Below the pieces are notes generated by a model that searched no databases, had not been told where the DNA came from, and was given only the letters and a program-made list of their open reading frames with translations. DNA of 64,000 nucleotides from Pseudomonas lurida (lineage in GTDB: Bacteria > Pseudomonadota > Gammaproteobacteria > Pseudomonadales > Pseudomonadaceae): NCBI RefSeq assembly GCF_002563895.1, contig NZ_PDJB01000001.1:107501-171500 (forward strand), read 5' to 3'. The position numbers were made by a program, and so were the translations under genes. Shown piece after piece: positions 10,601-18,264 of this stretch (positions are counted from its first letter, which is position 1; each line of letters begins with the position of its first letter).

Positions 10601-13299
10601 CTGACTTTGTTGATAGCGCTGCGCGAGTAGAGGCCGCAAACAGCCTAACCGTGCAGGCGGGGCGGGATGTTAATAACGTCGGCGGCGTGATCAAGAGCGG
10701 TGCAGGTACGACTATCAATGCAGGCCGTGATGTAAATCTAGTCGCGGCAGAGCAGAACAACACCAATGCGGTTACAACGCGGTCCAGTAGTGCTAGCACC
10801 ACACAGTATGGCTCGACTGTTGATGCTGGCCGAGATCTGAGCATCAGCGCCGGTCGTGACGTTACTGCTGTGGCCAGTCAGATCAAGGCTACGCGTGATG
10901 TGTCCCTGGCGGCTAGTGAGAGTCTGACGCTGGCGTCGGCTGCGGATGAACAACACTCATCGTTTAAGTCGAAAAAGGTTAAGGCCCAAGAAGATCATGT
11001 CAGCCAAGTGTCCACCACGGTGACCGCTGGTGGTGATGTCGCGCTGGCTGCTGGAAAGGATCTAACGCTGATCGCAAGCAGCGTCAACGCAGGCGATGAA
11101 GCGTACTTGGTGGCTGGCGGAAAACTTGGTCTGTTGGCAGCAGAAGACAGTGATTACTCACTGTACGACATGAAAAAAAGTGGGGGTTGGGGCAGCAAGA
11201 AAACCAAGCGTGATGAAGTGACCCAAGTCACCAACATCAGCAGTGAAATCAAGACCGGCGGCGACCTAACGCTCAAGAGCAGTGGTGATCAGCTTTACCA
11301 AGCCGCCAAGCTGGACAGTGGCAAAAATATCACCCTCGACAGCGGTGGTGCTATCACCTTCGAGGCGGTCAAGGACCTGCATCAGGAGAGCCACCAGAAG
11401 AGCAGTAGCGGTTTGGTGTGGAACAGCTCCAAGGGTAAAGGAAATACCGATGAGACTTTGCGCCAAACCCAGATAGTGGCGAAGGGACAACTTGCGATCA
11501 AGGCCGTCGAAGGACTACACATCGATATCAAACAGATCGACCAAAAAACGGTAGGTCAGGCTATCGATGCGATGGTGACGGCCGATCCGCAGCTTGCCTG
11601 GCTCAAGGATGCCGAGAAGCGAGGTGATGTTGACTGGCGCACAGTTCAGGAGGTTCACGAAAGTTTCAAATACAACAACTCAAGCCTAGGTGGAGCTGCG
11701 GCATTAGTTATCGCGATTATCGTCACGTACTTTACTTGGGGGTTGGGTGCCGGGCTTGTTGGAGCGGCCTCCACGACGACGACAGGCATTGCGGCAAGTA
11801 GCGTATACACCGCTGTAGCGATAAAAGTTGCGACAAGTGCCATCAACAACAAAGGCAATCTCGGCGCTATCGCCAAAGATGTGACTTCTGGCGAAAGCCT
11901 GAAAGGGTACGCAATAGCAGGGATTAGTGCCCCAATATCAAAACTGTTCGGTGTGACCGGAGCTTTAACCGCTTCAGATCTTGGTAGGCAACTGGCGGTC
12001 AATTCGGCGTTAAGAACCGTCGCAAATGGCGGCAGCTTTACAAAAAATGTGGGACAAGCCGCAATTGATCTGGCATCTAGTCTCGTATCAGGGATGATTT
12101 ACGAGCGCGTAGGCAGTTCGCTAAGTGGTTCTGGCCTCTCTACCAAAGTGGCTGTGCATGCCATTGTGGGCGGTTTGATTGCGGAGGCTGCCGGAGGTGA
12201 CTTTGCGTCGGGCGCTATCGCAGCAGGCGCGAACAAGGCGCTGATACAGACCTTTGGCGCTGAAATGTTTCCAGGTGACGCTCATGATCGCCTGTTAGCG
12301 ATGACCTCACAACTGATAGGTATGACCGTCGCGGCTGGGGTTGGCGGTAGTAGCAAGGACCAAGAGATTGCTGGTTGGGTTGCACAGCAAGGTACGGTTT
12401 ATAACTACCTTGAGCAGTCAGATGTTAAGGCATTTGCCTCTGGAATGGCTTCGTGCAAAGACGACGACGAATGCCAGCGGAACAAGTGGAAAAATGAGCG
12501 TTACGACGAAGAGAGCCTTTACAAAACTCAATATGCGCTAAGCCTTACCAGTTCGTTGTTAGCCAAAGATAAATTGCCGGAAATCATCGCCTCTATTGAT
12601 GATCTGATGGCGATTCAATGTGTTACGTCGGTTTGTGAGGGCTATAAAACCCTATTGGTGAGCCGTGCTGTCGCAGCGGCAACCCATTTGACTCAACAAA
12701 TTGCTGATTGGGGCCCTTCGATGGATCGGCTGGCCTTGTTGCAAGCTGGGGGAGCTACGAGTAGCAGTTTGGAGCCAAGGCCGAAGCTTCCTGGGGCGAC
12801 CGAACCTGCTGGCTTGACTCAGCTCGAAAAGGCAATAAAGTACCTACAAGGTGCAAAAGCTACTGGTGGCGTTGCTGGAAAGGTAGATGATCTTGCCTCT
12901 ACTGGGACACCTGTTCGTCCCACACCCCAAAAATCTGAAATTGATGTCGGCGCTGATCTTGGTGCTGGAGCTCGCCCACAAGTCAGTTATAAAAATGGAC
13001 AAGAAGTTCCTTACGGCACTTCGGGTAGTGTTCGTCCAGACTGGTGTGTAGGTAACGTATGCAGTGTTGAAGTGAAAAACTACAACATCGCAAAAAATCA
13101 AAGCGGATTGATTAGTAATGTTTCCAAGCAAGCCCTCCAGCGAGCTGAAAATTTACCGCAAGGAATGCAGCAGCAAGTCGTTATTGATATTCGAGGGCAA
13201 GCTGTTACGCCTGTGCAGCGTGCGCAAATCGTTCGTGGAATAGTTGATAAGTCAAATGGGGCAATATCTCCCTCATCCATCAGGTTTAAAGCAGAATGA
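7648..13299 (+). CDS. cdiA: CdiA exoprotein, C-terminal part with PD-(D/E)XK toxin tip
   Basis: 1883 codons continuing CdiA in the +1-shifted frame; the TTG at 7648 is only the first possible start, and no ribosome site is evident. FHA repeats run to about residue 1000. More FHA/hemagglutinin-type repeats follow (to ~1300), then a hydrophobic glycine-rich segment near 1350-1400 and a pretoxin region (WVAQQGTVYNYL). The variable toxin begins at the GAKATG motif (codon at 12850). The tip contains RPDW...EVKNYN, a D-x(n)-E-x-K nuclease core like that of CdiA_C-type restriction-endonuclease-fold tRNases. Toxin and last codons overlap the immunity start by ATGA. With the upstream part, CdiA would be about 2,680 residues. 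Confidence 0.88.
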   Translation: MNLDVSGAADNQSGKLIAQTGDVTFKADSLDNRGGTLASLMGNLQAHTVGVLRNGYDLNDNRQGGTVQGQNLKLITGSVDNYGGRIAAQTGDAEVTTGNFDNRNGGLYAKKSVSVTGADFDNSGTNDGQIAGQDITLNLSGALNNQKGVIESDSTLNITAVSLENQKGQVRALGKTGKSVFQIGGLLDNRTGTLEVANQDLDIQVGSFQNTGGTLLHVGSGTLGIAAAALNNAGGSVTTRGGLTIDQDTWANNSVIQAGRLTVKVNTLTQDAGGQLLASDSFTGTGKNWTTAGLIASDGTYDLTLAGNLNSTGRASSLGNFNLTAAQLDLSNTASLAGGGASTVNVTGTLTNKGRITSASDFVLNAGTLNNYGTLGSGQKLTATTGALLNDHGLIFSGGDMSLRVDALNNLYADVYSLGNLSIDRDGQGGLASSIINSSSSIQSDGNLSLAASTIQNIRAILTVSNPGIYTARIGEVTCIEGYNAGDCSGKQNHVWEIVQREKLEVTDASSASSITSGGSLNINAGDLLNQSSTIAAAGDLVANLNTLTNTGVETSDTETTRVYLSERTRNAGAWYNAASSFTNKYWFQSAGYTPNDLGGLTAAISSFIGMTEREWTQFGSTRKLASSDQRYAAVIQAGGTPTIKVQGTLDNSVVRAGYTYVGSGVKTTTDASGANAAAGYSTKITFNSQLHPDLSQQQINPLSLPGFSLPTGQNGLFRLSGQVGNSGASSSTAPVTSVQGVPDISSQSRPQKYLIETNPALTDLKQFMSSDYLLSNLGYNPDTSWKRLGDGLYEQRLIEQAVVARTGQRFIDGQTSNQDLFKYLMNNAIQSKQQLNLAVGVSLTAEQVAALTHDIVWLETAEVNGEKVLVPVLYLAQATNRLAPNGALIAGNDLNLIAGKDLQNAGTLLATRNLSAQAGQNVVNSGLVQAGNRLDFLAGNTLVNTAGGVIAGRDVTLTATQGDVVNERSVTTHQSSSGYRTERTDFVDSAARVEAANSLTVQAGRDVNNVGGVIKSGAGTTINAGRDVNLVAAEQNNTNAVTTRSSSASTTQYGSTVDAGRDLSISAGRDVTAVASQIKATRDVSLAASESLTLASAADEQHSSFKSKKVKAQEDHVSQVSTTVTAGGDVALAAGKDLTLIASSVNAGDEAYLVAGGKLGLLAAEDSDYSLYDMKKSGGWGSKKTKRDEVTQVTNISSEIKTGGDLTLKSSGDQLYQAAKLDSGKNITLDSGGAITFEAVKDLHQESHQKSSSGLVWNSSKGKGNTDETLRQTQIVAKGQLAIKAVEGLHIDIKQIDQKTVGQAIDAMVTADPQLAWLKDAEKRGDVDWRTVQEVHESFKYNNSSLGGAAALVIAIIVTYFTWGLGAGLVGAASTTTTGIAASSVYTAVAIKVATSAINNKGNLGAIAKDVTSGESLKGYAIAGISAPISKLFGVTGALTASDLGRQLAVNSALRTVANGGSFTKNVGQAAIDLASSLVSGMIYERVGSSLSGSGLSTKVAVHAIVGGLIAEAAGGDFASGAIAAGANKALIQTFGAEMFPGDAHDRLLAMTSQLIGMTVAAGVGGSSKDQEIAGWVAQQGTVYNYLEQSDVKAFASGMASCKDDDECQRNKWKNERYDEESLYKTQYALSLTSSLLAKDKLPEIIASIDDLMAIQCVTSVCEGYKTLLVSRAVAAATHLTQQIADWGPSMDRLALLQAGGATSSSLEPRPKLPGATEPAGLTQLEKAIKYLQGAKATGGVAGKVDDLASTGTPVRPTPQKSEIDVGADLGAGARPQVSYKNGQEVPYGTSGSVRPDWCVGNVCSVEVKNYNIAKNQSGLISNVSKQALQRAENLPQGMQQQVVIDIRGQAVTPVQRAQIVRGIVDKSNGAISPSSIRFKAE
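12850..12860 (+). other. att core 1 (cdiA / toxin-exchange unit junction)
   Basis: GGTGCAAAAGC, in frame in cdiA as G-A-K-A. It recurs at 20265 and 27680, exactly 7,415 bp apart each time. The bases to its left are cdiA-specific (ACCTACAA), and those to its right belong to the inserted unit (TACTGGTGGCG). Confidence 0.85.
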
Positions 13300-13796
13300 A
13301 AAATGTAGGTGTTCTTGCCGCAATGACAATATCTGTCTTAGGTCCAGCCTCTGACGTTGACTGTTTTTTTAAGTCAGTTGTGTTTTTTCTTGAGGGCGGC
13401 AAAAGAGGAAGCAGGTATCCCTTGGTTACAGAGAAGCTTTATTGCCGCTCTTTAAGCAAAAACGAACTGGCTGAGTTAAAGATAGATTTAGAGAGTGTAA
13501 GGGCTGAGTTTAATAGCATTCCTGCGGATAGCTTTGATATAAGCGCTTTCGGGGTGGACGAGGAAAATACTCGTTTGCTTTTGAGTGGTAATACTCTGGC
13601 TGATATCTTTGCTCGCTTCTTCAAAATTATTTTTGATGCTGTCGAATGTTCAGATGTTTTTTATAAAGAGTTTAATGAGTACGTCCCTTTAAGAATCGGC
13701 TTTACCGACGCGCCTGACTATATTTTTGATGTGAATCGTTCCGAAGACTTGTATAACTCTCTTGCTTCTGACGAGTTACCGTTCTGGCGTCGCTGA
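13296..13796 (+). CDS. cdiI: CDI immunity protein (paired with PD-(D/E)XK toxin)
   Basis: 166-residue acidic protein overlapping the cdiA stop by ATGA, the usual position of CdiI, which binds and blocks the toxin tip in the cytoplasm of sister cells. The start of the protein (SDVDCFFKSVVFFLEGGKRGSRYPLVTEKLYCRSL) resembles the Imm70-type immunity pattern of an FF..I segment followed by GSR.P and LY. That family link is tentative. A terminator follows 27 bp downstream. An identical copy lies at 20711. Confidence 0.75.
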   Translation: MKNVGVLAAMTISVLGPASDVDCFFKSVVFFLEGGKRGSRYPLVTEKLYCRSLSKNELAELKIDLESVRAEFNSIPADSFDISAFGVDEENTRLLLSGNTLADIFARFFKIIFDAVECSDVFYKEFNEYVPLRIGFTDAPDYIFDVNRSEDLYNSLASDELPFWRR

Positions 13797-13823
13797 TCTG
13801 TAGAAATTCTATTTTTTATTTAG

Positions 13824-13847
13824 CACCGGCTTAACGCCGGTGTTTTT
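13824..13847 (+). terminator. Terminator after cdiI (copy 1)
   Basis: Perfect stem CACCGGC / GCCGGTG with a TTAAC loop and five T. It ends the cdi operon and runs straight into the 11-bp repeat array. The copy in unit 2 is at 21239-21262. Confidence 0.85.
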
Positions 13848-13941
13848 GCATCCGATTTGCAGCCCTTTTGCTATCTATTTGCTTCCCTTTTGCTCCCAGG
13901 TTGCATCCTTTCTGCACTCAGGTTGTACCCCTTTTGCACCC
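13843..13941 (+). repeat. Nine tandem 11-bp repeats, ori-like (copy 1)
   Basis: Nine consecutive 11-bp units without spacers, consensus about CTTTTGCANCC. Examples are CTTTTGCTCCC, AGGTTGCATCC and CTTTTGCACCC; every unit has TGC or TGT at positions 5-7. A period of 11 bp is close to one helical turn, so all sites would face one side of the DNA. It lies in the non-coding part of an element with its own primase-helicase, so it is a good candidate origin or initiator-binding array. Confidence 0.7.
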
Positions 13942-14197
13942 ATCCTTACGACCTACGGTCTACCTGCTCAATACGCCCTTTTTCAGCATGATTTTTCGCT
14001 CCTTAACAGGAGCAAAATCTCAATACACAACACGCACCCCCGTCCGGGGTAAGTGTTTCCTTGTAGATCAAAGGGTTAGCCATTTTTCGTGCTGATTGGT
14101 GGTTATACATTTGTAATACAAAACAGAGCTAACTATTTGATTTGTCTAGGATCATGTGTATAGCTTTTGTTATACATCGCTCCATAACTTCGCTTGC
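13942..14197. other. Non-coding, AT-rich region beside repeat array (copy 1)
   Basis: Follows the 11-bp array. It contains an inverted repeat built on GCTCC / GGAGC flanked by TTTT and AAAA (near 13989-14014), a CCCCG / CGGGG hairpin near 14037-14049, and a direct repeat GTTATACAT at 14102 and 14169 in an AT-rich tract. I see no gene; short open frames here follow the repeats. Iterons plus an AT-rich tract would suit a replication origin. Confidence 0.45.
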
Positions 14198-14683
14198 TTA
14201 GCTGTTTCGCCTGTCCCGAGCCTTTTCCAACGGATCAACCAGTTGCTCTGTCATGGCCAGCAGAAAGAATCCCCAGACGATAGCGGCATAAGCCCAAAAG
14301 CTATTGAGGTACTGTAGCCAAATGAAATGATCGTGACCAAATATGCTCAGCAGAGCATAGGCAAACAACAAAGCTGCGATAACTGGAAAGAGCAGAAAAT
14401 TTGTCTTTAGGTACAGCTCAAAATGTAGTTCGGCAATTAGTTTGTAAGTGAGAAGTGCTATTCCGCCGGACCAAATGGCTTTTAGCCCAAAAATAAGAAA
14501 GAATCGTCTCGTCTGAACAGCTTCTGAGAGATGATCTGGTATGCCGAACCATATGCTGCCGTCAACCGAAATCTGTGGGCCACTTATTAGGAAATAAGCC
14601 ACTGCCAGCATTGGCCAAGCAAGGATTTTTGAAAGGTCTTGCAGGTTTTTTACATCAGTGAGTTTCGGCATTACGTCAGCCAT
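14198..14683 (-). CDS. Predicted four-helix membrane protein (copy 1)
   Basis: 161 residues, not recognised. Four hydrophobic segments are visible: ILAWPMLAVAYFLI, FFLIFGLKAIWSGGIALL, FLLFPVIAALLFAYALL and SFWAYAAIVWGFFLLA, followed by a charged tail (EKARDRRNS). It is transcribed away from the primase and follows the XRE gene by 50 bp, so the two may form a small regulatory or exclusion operon. Function unknown. Confidence 0.6.
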   Translation of the reverse strand: MADVMPKLTDVKNLQDLSKILAWPMLAVAYFLISGPQISVDGSIWFGIPDHLSEAVQTRRFFLIFGLKAIWSGGIALLTYKLIAELHFELYLKTNFLLFPVIAALLFAYALLSIFGHDHFIWLQYLNSFWAYAAIVWGFFLLAMTEQLVDPLEKARDRRNS

Positions 14684-14733
14684 ATTCGAGCAGTCCTTAG
14701 TTTCGTATATCTACCCGTCCTTGGTTTTCTCGG

Positions 14734-15123
14734 TTATGCGCCGGGCAGCCTATTGTTATCCGTCCCCATGATTTTTGATGCCTGATACTTGAGAATCATC
14801 CCATCGAGCAGTGCCTTTATCACTGATTTCTCGGCTTCGGGCATATGGCTGACGGCCTCAAAGCGGAGGCGCAAATCGTCGGACGGCCCGCGTTCTCCTT
14901 CAGCAAACACCAAATCATCCAAACTGACGTGCAGAGCCTGAGCAAGCCGAATTAGGGCTTCTAAGGTTGGCTGCGCCGTCCCTGCCTCATAACGCCGAAT
15001 CTGATTAACGTGCACTGACGCGGTGTCAGCCAGAGTTTGCTGGGTTAGATCGGCGGCTTTGCGCAGCTGGATCAGGCGTGTGGGGAAATGCATGGGTAGG
15101 AACCAGATCGTTTCGGATTCCAT
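14734..15123 (-). CDS. XRE-family transcriptional regulator (copy 1)
   Basis: 129 residues. The helix-turn-helix lies at about 15-70 (RLIQLRKAADLTQQTLAD..VHVNQIRRYEAG..QPTLEALIRLAQAL), of the Cro/C1 type. The C-terminal part (SDDLRLRFEAVSHMPEAEKSVIKALLDGMILKYQ) is the form seen in many phage-like and integrative-element repressors. It is divergent from the primase gene with about 100 bp between them, so it probably represses the primase/recombinase operon and itself. Confidence 0.85.
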   Translation of the reverse strand: MESETIWFLPMHFPTRLIQLRKAADLTQQTLADTASVHVNQIRRYEAGTAQPTLEALIRLAQALHVSLDDLVFAEGERGPSDDLRLRFEAVSHMPEAEKSVIKALLDGMILKYQASKIMGTDNNRLPGA

Positions 15124-15150
15124 AACTGTATGCCCTGTCTCTGATAAGGT

Positions 15151-15178
15151 TTGACTTGGACACAGTATAAGGTATTAA
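15151..15178 (+). promoter_or_regulatory. Predicted sigma-70 promoter of primase operon (copy 1)
   Basis: TTGACT and TATTAA separated by 16 bp, about 45 bp upstream of the primase ATG and inside the XRE/primase intergenic region, where the XRE repressor would be expected to act. Same sequence at 22566-22593. Confidence 0.5.
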
Positions 15179-15222
15179 AATAAAACCTCAAACGAGCGTT
15201 GACGTATTTTGGAGAAAACCCG

Positions 15223-18200
15223 ATGGCCCGCATCCCCGAAGCCGAACTGGAACGCCTCAAACGGGAGGTGTCGCTGGTTCGGCTGATCCAGTCGCAGGGT
15301 CATGAGTTGAAAAAGCGCGGCAAGGACTGGGTAATGTGCTGCGTGTTTCATGACGAAAGCACACCCAGCCTGTCGGTCTCCGAGGAGAAAAATCTCTATC
15401 ACTGCTTTGGCTGCGGGGCCGCAGGTTCGGTGATCGATTGGGTGATGAAAACTCAAGGCGTGTCGTTGCCGCACGCGGTTCAACTGCTGCGCAACGACGC
15501 ACCACTGGAGAGCGCGGAAAAAGTCGGTGTGTCGCGCAGCCAAACCCGACACCTCCCTTCTTTAGCTGCGGGCTCTTCTGATCTTGAAGCCGCGGCGCTG
15601 CTGCGTTCGGTGGCTGAGTTCTATCACGCCAATTTCAAACAGTCCCCCGAAGCATTGGCCTATCTGGCGTCTCGCGGCCTGAACCATCCCGAGCTGATCG
15701 AGCATTTTCAGCTCGGCTATGCCAATAAAACCCTGACCTATCGTTTGCCTGCCGGATATACCCAGGCAGGCCGCCAGATGCGTGAGCAGTTGCAGGCCTT
15801 GGGTGTTTTGCGTTCTACCGGACACGAACATTTAAACGGTTGTCTGGTCGTGCCGGTGTTGGGTCTGGAAGACGGCGCGCAGCCGGAGCAATCCGGGCGA
15901 GTGATGCAGCTTTACGGACGGCGAATGCAGCCGAACAACAAAATTCCGGCTAACCAATCTCGGCATTTGTACTTGGCCACGCCGTTGCGCGGAGTCTGGA
16001 ACGAAGCGGCGTTGTTGGCCAATCTGGAAATTATTCTCTGTGAGTCGCTGATCGACGCCATGACCTTTTGGTGTGCGGGTTTTCGCAACGTCATCAGCGC
16101 TTACGGTGTGAACGGTTTTTCCCAAGATCACTGGCAGGCCCTGAAACACCACGGCACCCAGCGGGTAATTATTGCTTTCGACCGCGACTCAGCGGGAGAC
16201 GCAGCAGCCGAAAAACTGGCCGAGGAACTACGCTCTGCCGGCATCGAAGTATTTCGTTTGTTGTTCCCACAAGGTATGGACGCTAACGCTTTCGCCTTGC
16301 AGGTAGAAAATCCGGCCCAGGCGCTGGGCGAACTGCTGCAACAGGCGCTGTGGCAGGGCCAAGGCATGCCGGTTTTGGTCGAGCCAGAAATCACTTTTTC
16401 TTTAGCCGCTGCGCCGCAGGCAACCGCCGAGTTGCCACCGGTGCCGGGAGTTTCCGATTCGGAAACTTTGACGGTCGCGGGACCAGTTTCCGAATCGGAA
16501 ACTTTTAGCGAAAACGCCCAGGGCGATCTTTTGTTGGCCGTTGCCGACCGTCGATGGCGGGTACGTGGCTGGAAAAAGAACCTCGGCCCGGAGCAAATGC
16601 GGGTCAATGTGCAGGTGCGCCGCGAGGTCGCCGAAGAGCACGTAATGGGCCGCGAAGCGGCCTATTACGTGGACAGTTTTGATTTGTATGCGGCCAAAGC
16701 CCGGTATAGCTATTTGAAACAGGCCAGCATAGAGCTGGGCGTGCCGGAAGAAATTATCAAGCGCGACCTGGGCAAGTTGTTGCTCAAGCTGGAAGGTTTG
16801 CAGGAAGCGACAATCCAGGCGGCACTGGCCCCGAAAAATCCCACCCCGACGCTGAGCGCCGAGGATGAGCTGGCCGCATTAAACCTGTTGCGTGCGCCGA
16901 ATCTGATCGAGCGCATCGAGGCAGATTTGACCCGTTGTGGTGTCGTCGGTGAATCCTACAACCTGCTGGCCGGGTACTTGGCGGCCGTTTCTCGCAAACT
17001 TGATCAGCCCTTGGCGGTGTTAATTCAGTCATCAAGCGCGGCCGGTAAATCAAGCCTGATGGACGCAGTTCTAAACCTGATGCCGGAAGAAGAACGCATC
17101 CAATACAGCGCCATGACCGGCCAGAGCCTTTTCTATCTTGGCGAAACGGATCTGCAACACAAGATTCTGGCCATCGCCGAGGAAGAGGGCGTTCGCCAAG
17201 CGGCCTATGCCCTGAAATTGCTGCAATCGGACGGCGAATTGACCATTGCCAGCACCGGCAAGGACGAAGCCACCGGCAACCTGGTGACCAAGCAATACAG
17301 CGTCAAGGGCCCGGTGATGTTGATGCTCACCACCACGGCCATCGACGTGGACGAAGAACTGCTCAACCGTTGTTTGGTGCTGACCATCAACGAAAGCCGC
17401 GAACAAACCGAAGCCATTCACGCAGCCCAACGCAAAAAACAAACCCTCGACGGCCTGCTGGCCGACGCTGAAAAACAGGCGATTACTCGCCTGCATCAGA
17501 ACGCCCAGCGCCTGATCAAAACCGTGGCGGTGGTCAATCCGTTTGCTGATCAACTGACGTTTCTTTCGGACAAAACCCGCACCCGGCGCGACCACATGAA
17601 GTACCTGACGCTGATTCGCTGCATTGCCTTGCTGCATCAGCATCAACGCCCGATCAAACACGTCGAGCATCGCGGCAAATCCCTGGCCTACATCGAGGTC
17701 ACGAAGGGCGACATTGTGTTGGCCAACCGGCTGGCCCACGACATTCTTGGTCGCACCCTGGACGAACTACCGCCGCAAACGCGGCGTTTGCTGGAGCTGT
17801 TGCAAGGCTGGGTCGAGGCCCGAAGTCAGGCGCAGGGACTCAAAGAAAAAGAGTTTCGGTTCGGTCGCAAGGACGTGCGCGAGGCCACTGGCTGGGGAGA
17901 TACCCAGTTAAAAATCCATTTGGGCCGACTGACCGAACTGGAATACCTGCTGCTGCACCGCAAGGGGTTGGCCCATGAATACACCCTCACGTATGACGGC
18001 AAAAGTGGCAACCAACCGCACCTGATGGGCTTGATCGATGCCGACCAACTCGACAACACATCCGCTCGGTCGGGGGATTCAGAAAAGCGGTCGGACTCAG
18101 GTCGGGTCATGGTCGGTACTCAGTCGGACACCCTCAACCATGCGCAAAGCCACGCTGTTTCTGGCGTTGAGGCCGAAGCGGTCGGCCTGAACGAAAAAGC

Positions 18201-18252
18201 ACTGATCCAGCCGCCACAAAAAAACCACTCCGCGTTGTCCAGCGCCGTCTAA
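15223..18252 (+). CDS. CHC2/TOPRIM primase fused to ATPase (replication protein, copy 1)
   Basis: 1009 residues from ATG 15223, chosen because GGAG lies 8 bp upstream; an earlier start at 15199 lacks one. The N-terminus is a CHC2 zinc finger (C40, H43, C61, C64; YHCFGCGAAG). A TOPRIM-type region follows (CESLIDAMTFW and IIAFDRDSAGD, about 270-330), then a linker. The C-terminal P-loop ATPase has Walker A SSSAAGKSS (about 603-611) and Walker B-like ILAIAEEEG. The layout suits an element-encoded primase-helicase that starts DNA replication, as in satellite phages and integrative elements. It lies 12 bp before the recombinase gene, so the two are co-transcribed. The linker DNA carries two unusual palindromes (16449-16503). 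Confidence 0.85.
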   Translation: MARIPEAELERLKREVSLVRLIQSQGHELKKRGKDWVMCCVFHDESTPSLSVSEEKNLYHCFGCGAAGSVIDWVMKTQGVSLPHAVQLLRNDAPLESAEKVGVSRSQTRHLPSLAAGSSDLEAAALLRSVAEFYHANFKQSPEALAYLASRGLNHPELIEHFQLGYANKTLTYRLPAGYTQAGRQMREQLQALGVLRSTGHEHLNGCLVVPVLGLEDGAQPEQSGRVMQLYGRRMQPNNKIPANQSRHLYLATPLRGVWNEAALLANLEIILCESLIDAMTFWCAGFRNVISAYGVNGFSQDHWQALKHHGTQRVIIAFDRDSAGDAAAEKLAEELRSAGIEVFRLLFPQGMDANAFALQVENPAQALGELLQQALWQGQGMPVLVEPEITFSLAAAPQATAELPPVPGVSDSETLTVAGPVSESETFSENAQGDLLLAVADRRWRVRGWKKNLGPEQMRVNVQVRREVAEEHVMGREAAYYVDSFDLYAAKARYSYLKQASIELGVPEEIIKRDLGKLLLKLEGLQEATIQAALAPKNPTPTLSAEDELAALNLLRAPNLIERIEADLTRCGVVGESYNLLAGYLAAVSRKLDQPLAVLIQSSSAAGKSSLMDAVLNLMPEEERIQYSAMTGQSLFYLGETDLQHKILAIAEEEGVRQAAYALKLLQSDGELTIASTGKDEATGNLVTKQYSVKGPVMLMLTTTAIDVDEELLNRCLVLTINESREQTEAIHAAQRKKQTLDGLLADAEKQAITRLHQNAQRLIKTVAVVNPFADQLTFLSDKTRTRRDHMKYLTLIRCIALLHQHQRPIKHVEHRGKSLAYIEVTKGDIVLANRLAHDILGRTLDELPPQTRRLLELLQGWVEARSQAQGLKEKEFRFGRKDVREATGWGDTQLKIHLGRLTELEYLLLHRKGLAHEYTLTYDGKSGNQPHLMGLIDADQLDNTSARSGDSEKRSDSGRVMVGTQSDTLNHAQSHAVSGVEAEAVGLNEKALIQPPQKNHSALSSAV
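16449..16503. repeat. Pair of 19-bp palindromes inside primase gene (copy 1)
   Basis: AGTTTCCGATTCGGAAACT at 16449-16467 and AGTTTCCGAATCGGAAACT at 16485-16503. Each is a 9-1-9 palindrome, and the second is the exact reverse complement of the first, so the pair could fold into one 19-bp stem with a 17-nt loop. They encode the low-complexity linker VSDSETL...VSESETF. Same pair at 23864-23918. Confidence 0.7.
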
Positions 18253-18264
18253 GTCGAGGTGGTT

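Noticed and set aside
13843..13941. CRISPR array
   Set aside because: Repeats are 11 bp and contiguous with no spacers, and there are no cas genes nearby.
13840..14095. Open frames of 70-75 codons across the 11-bp repeat array
   Set aside because: They are repeat-driven (11-bp periodic FAPxLHP-like translations in two frames), lack a ribosome site and start within a terminator.
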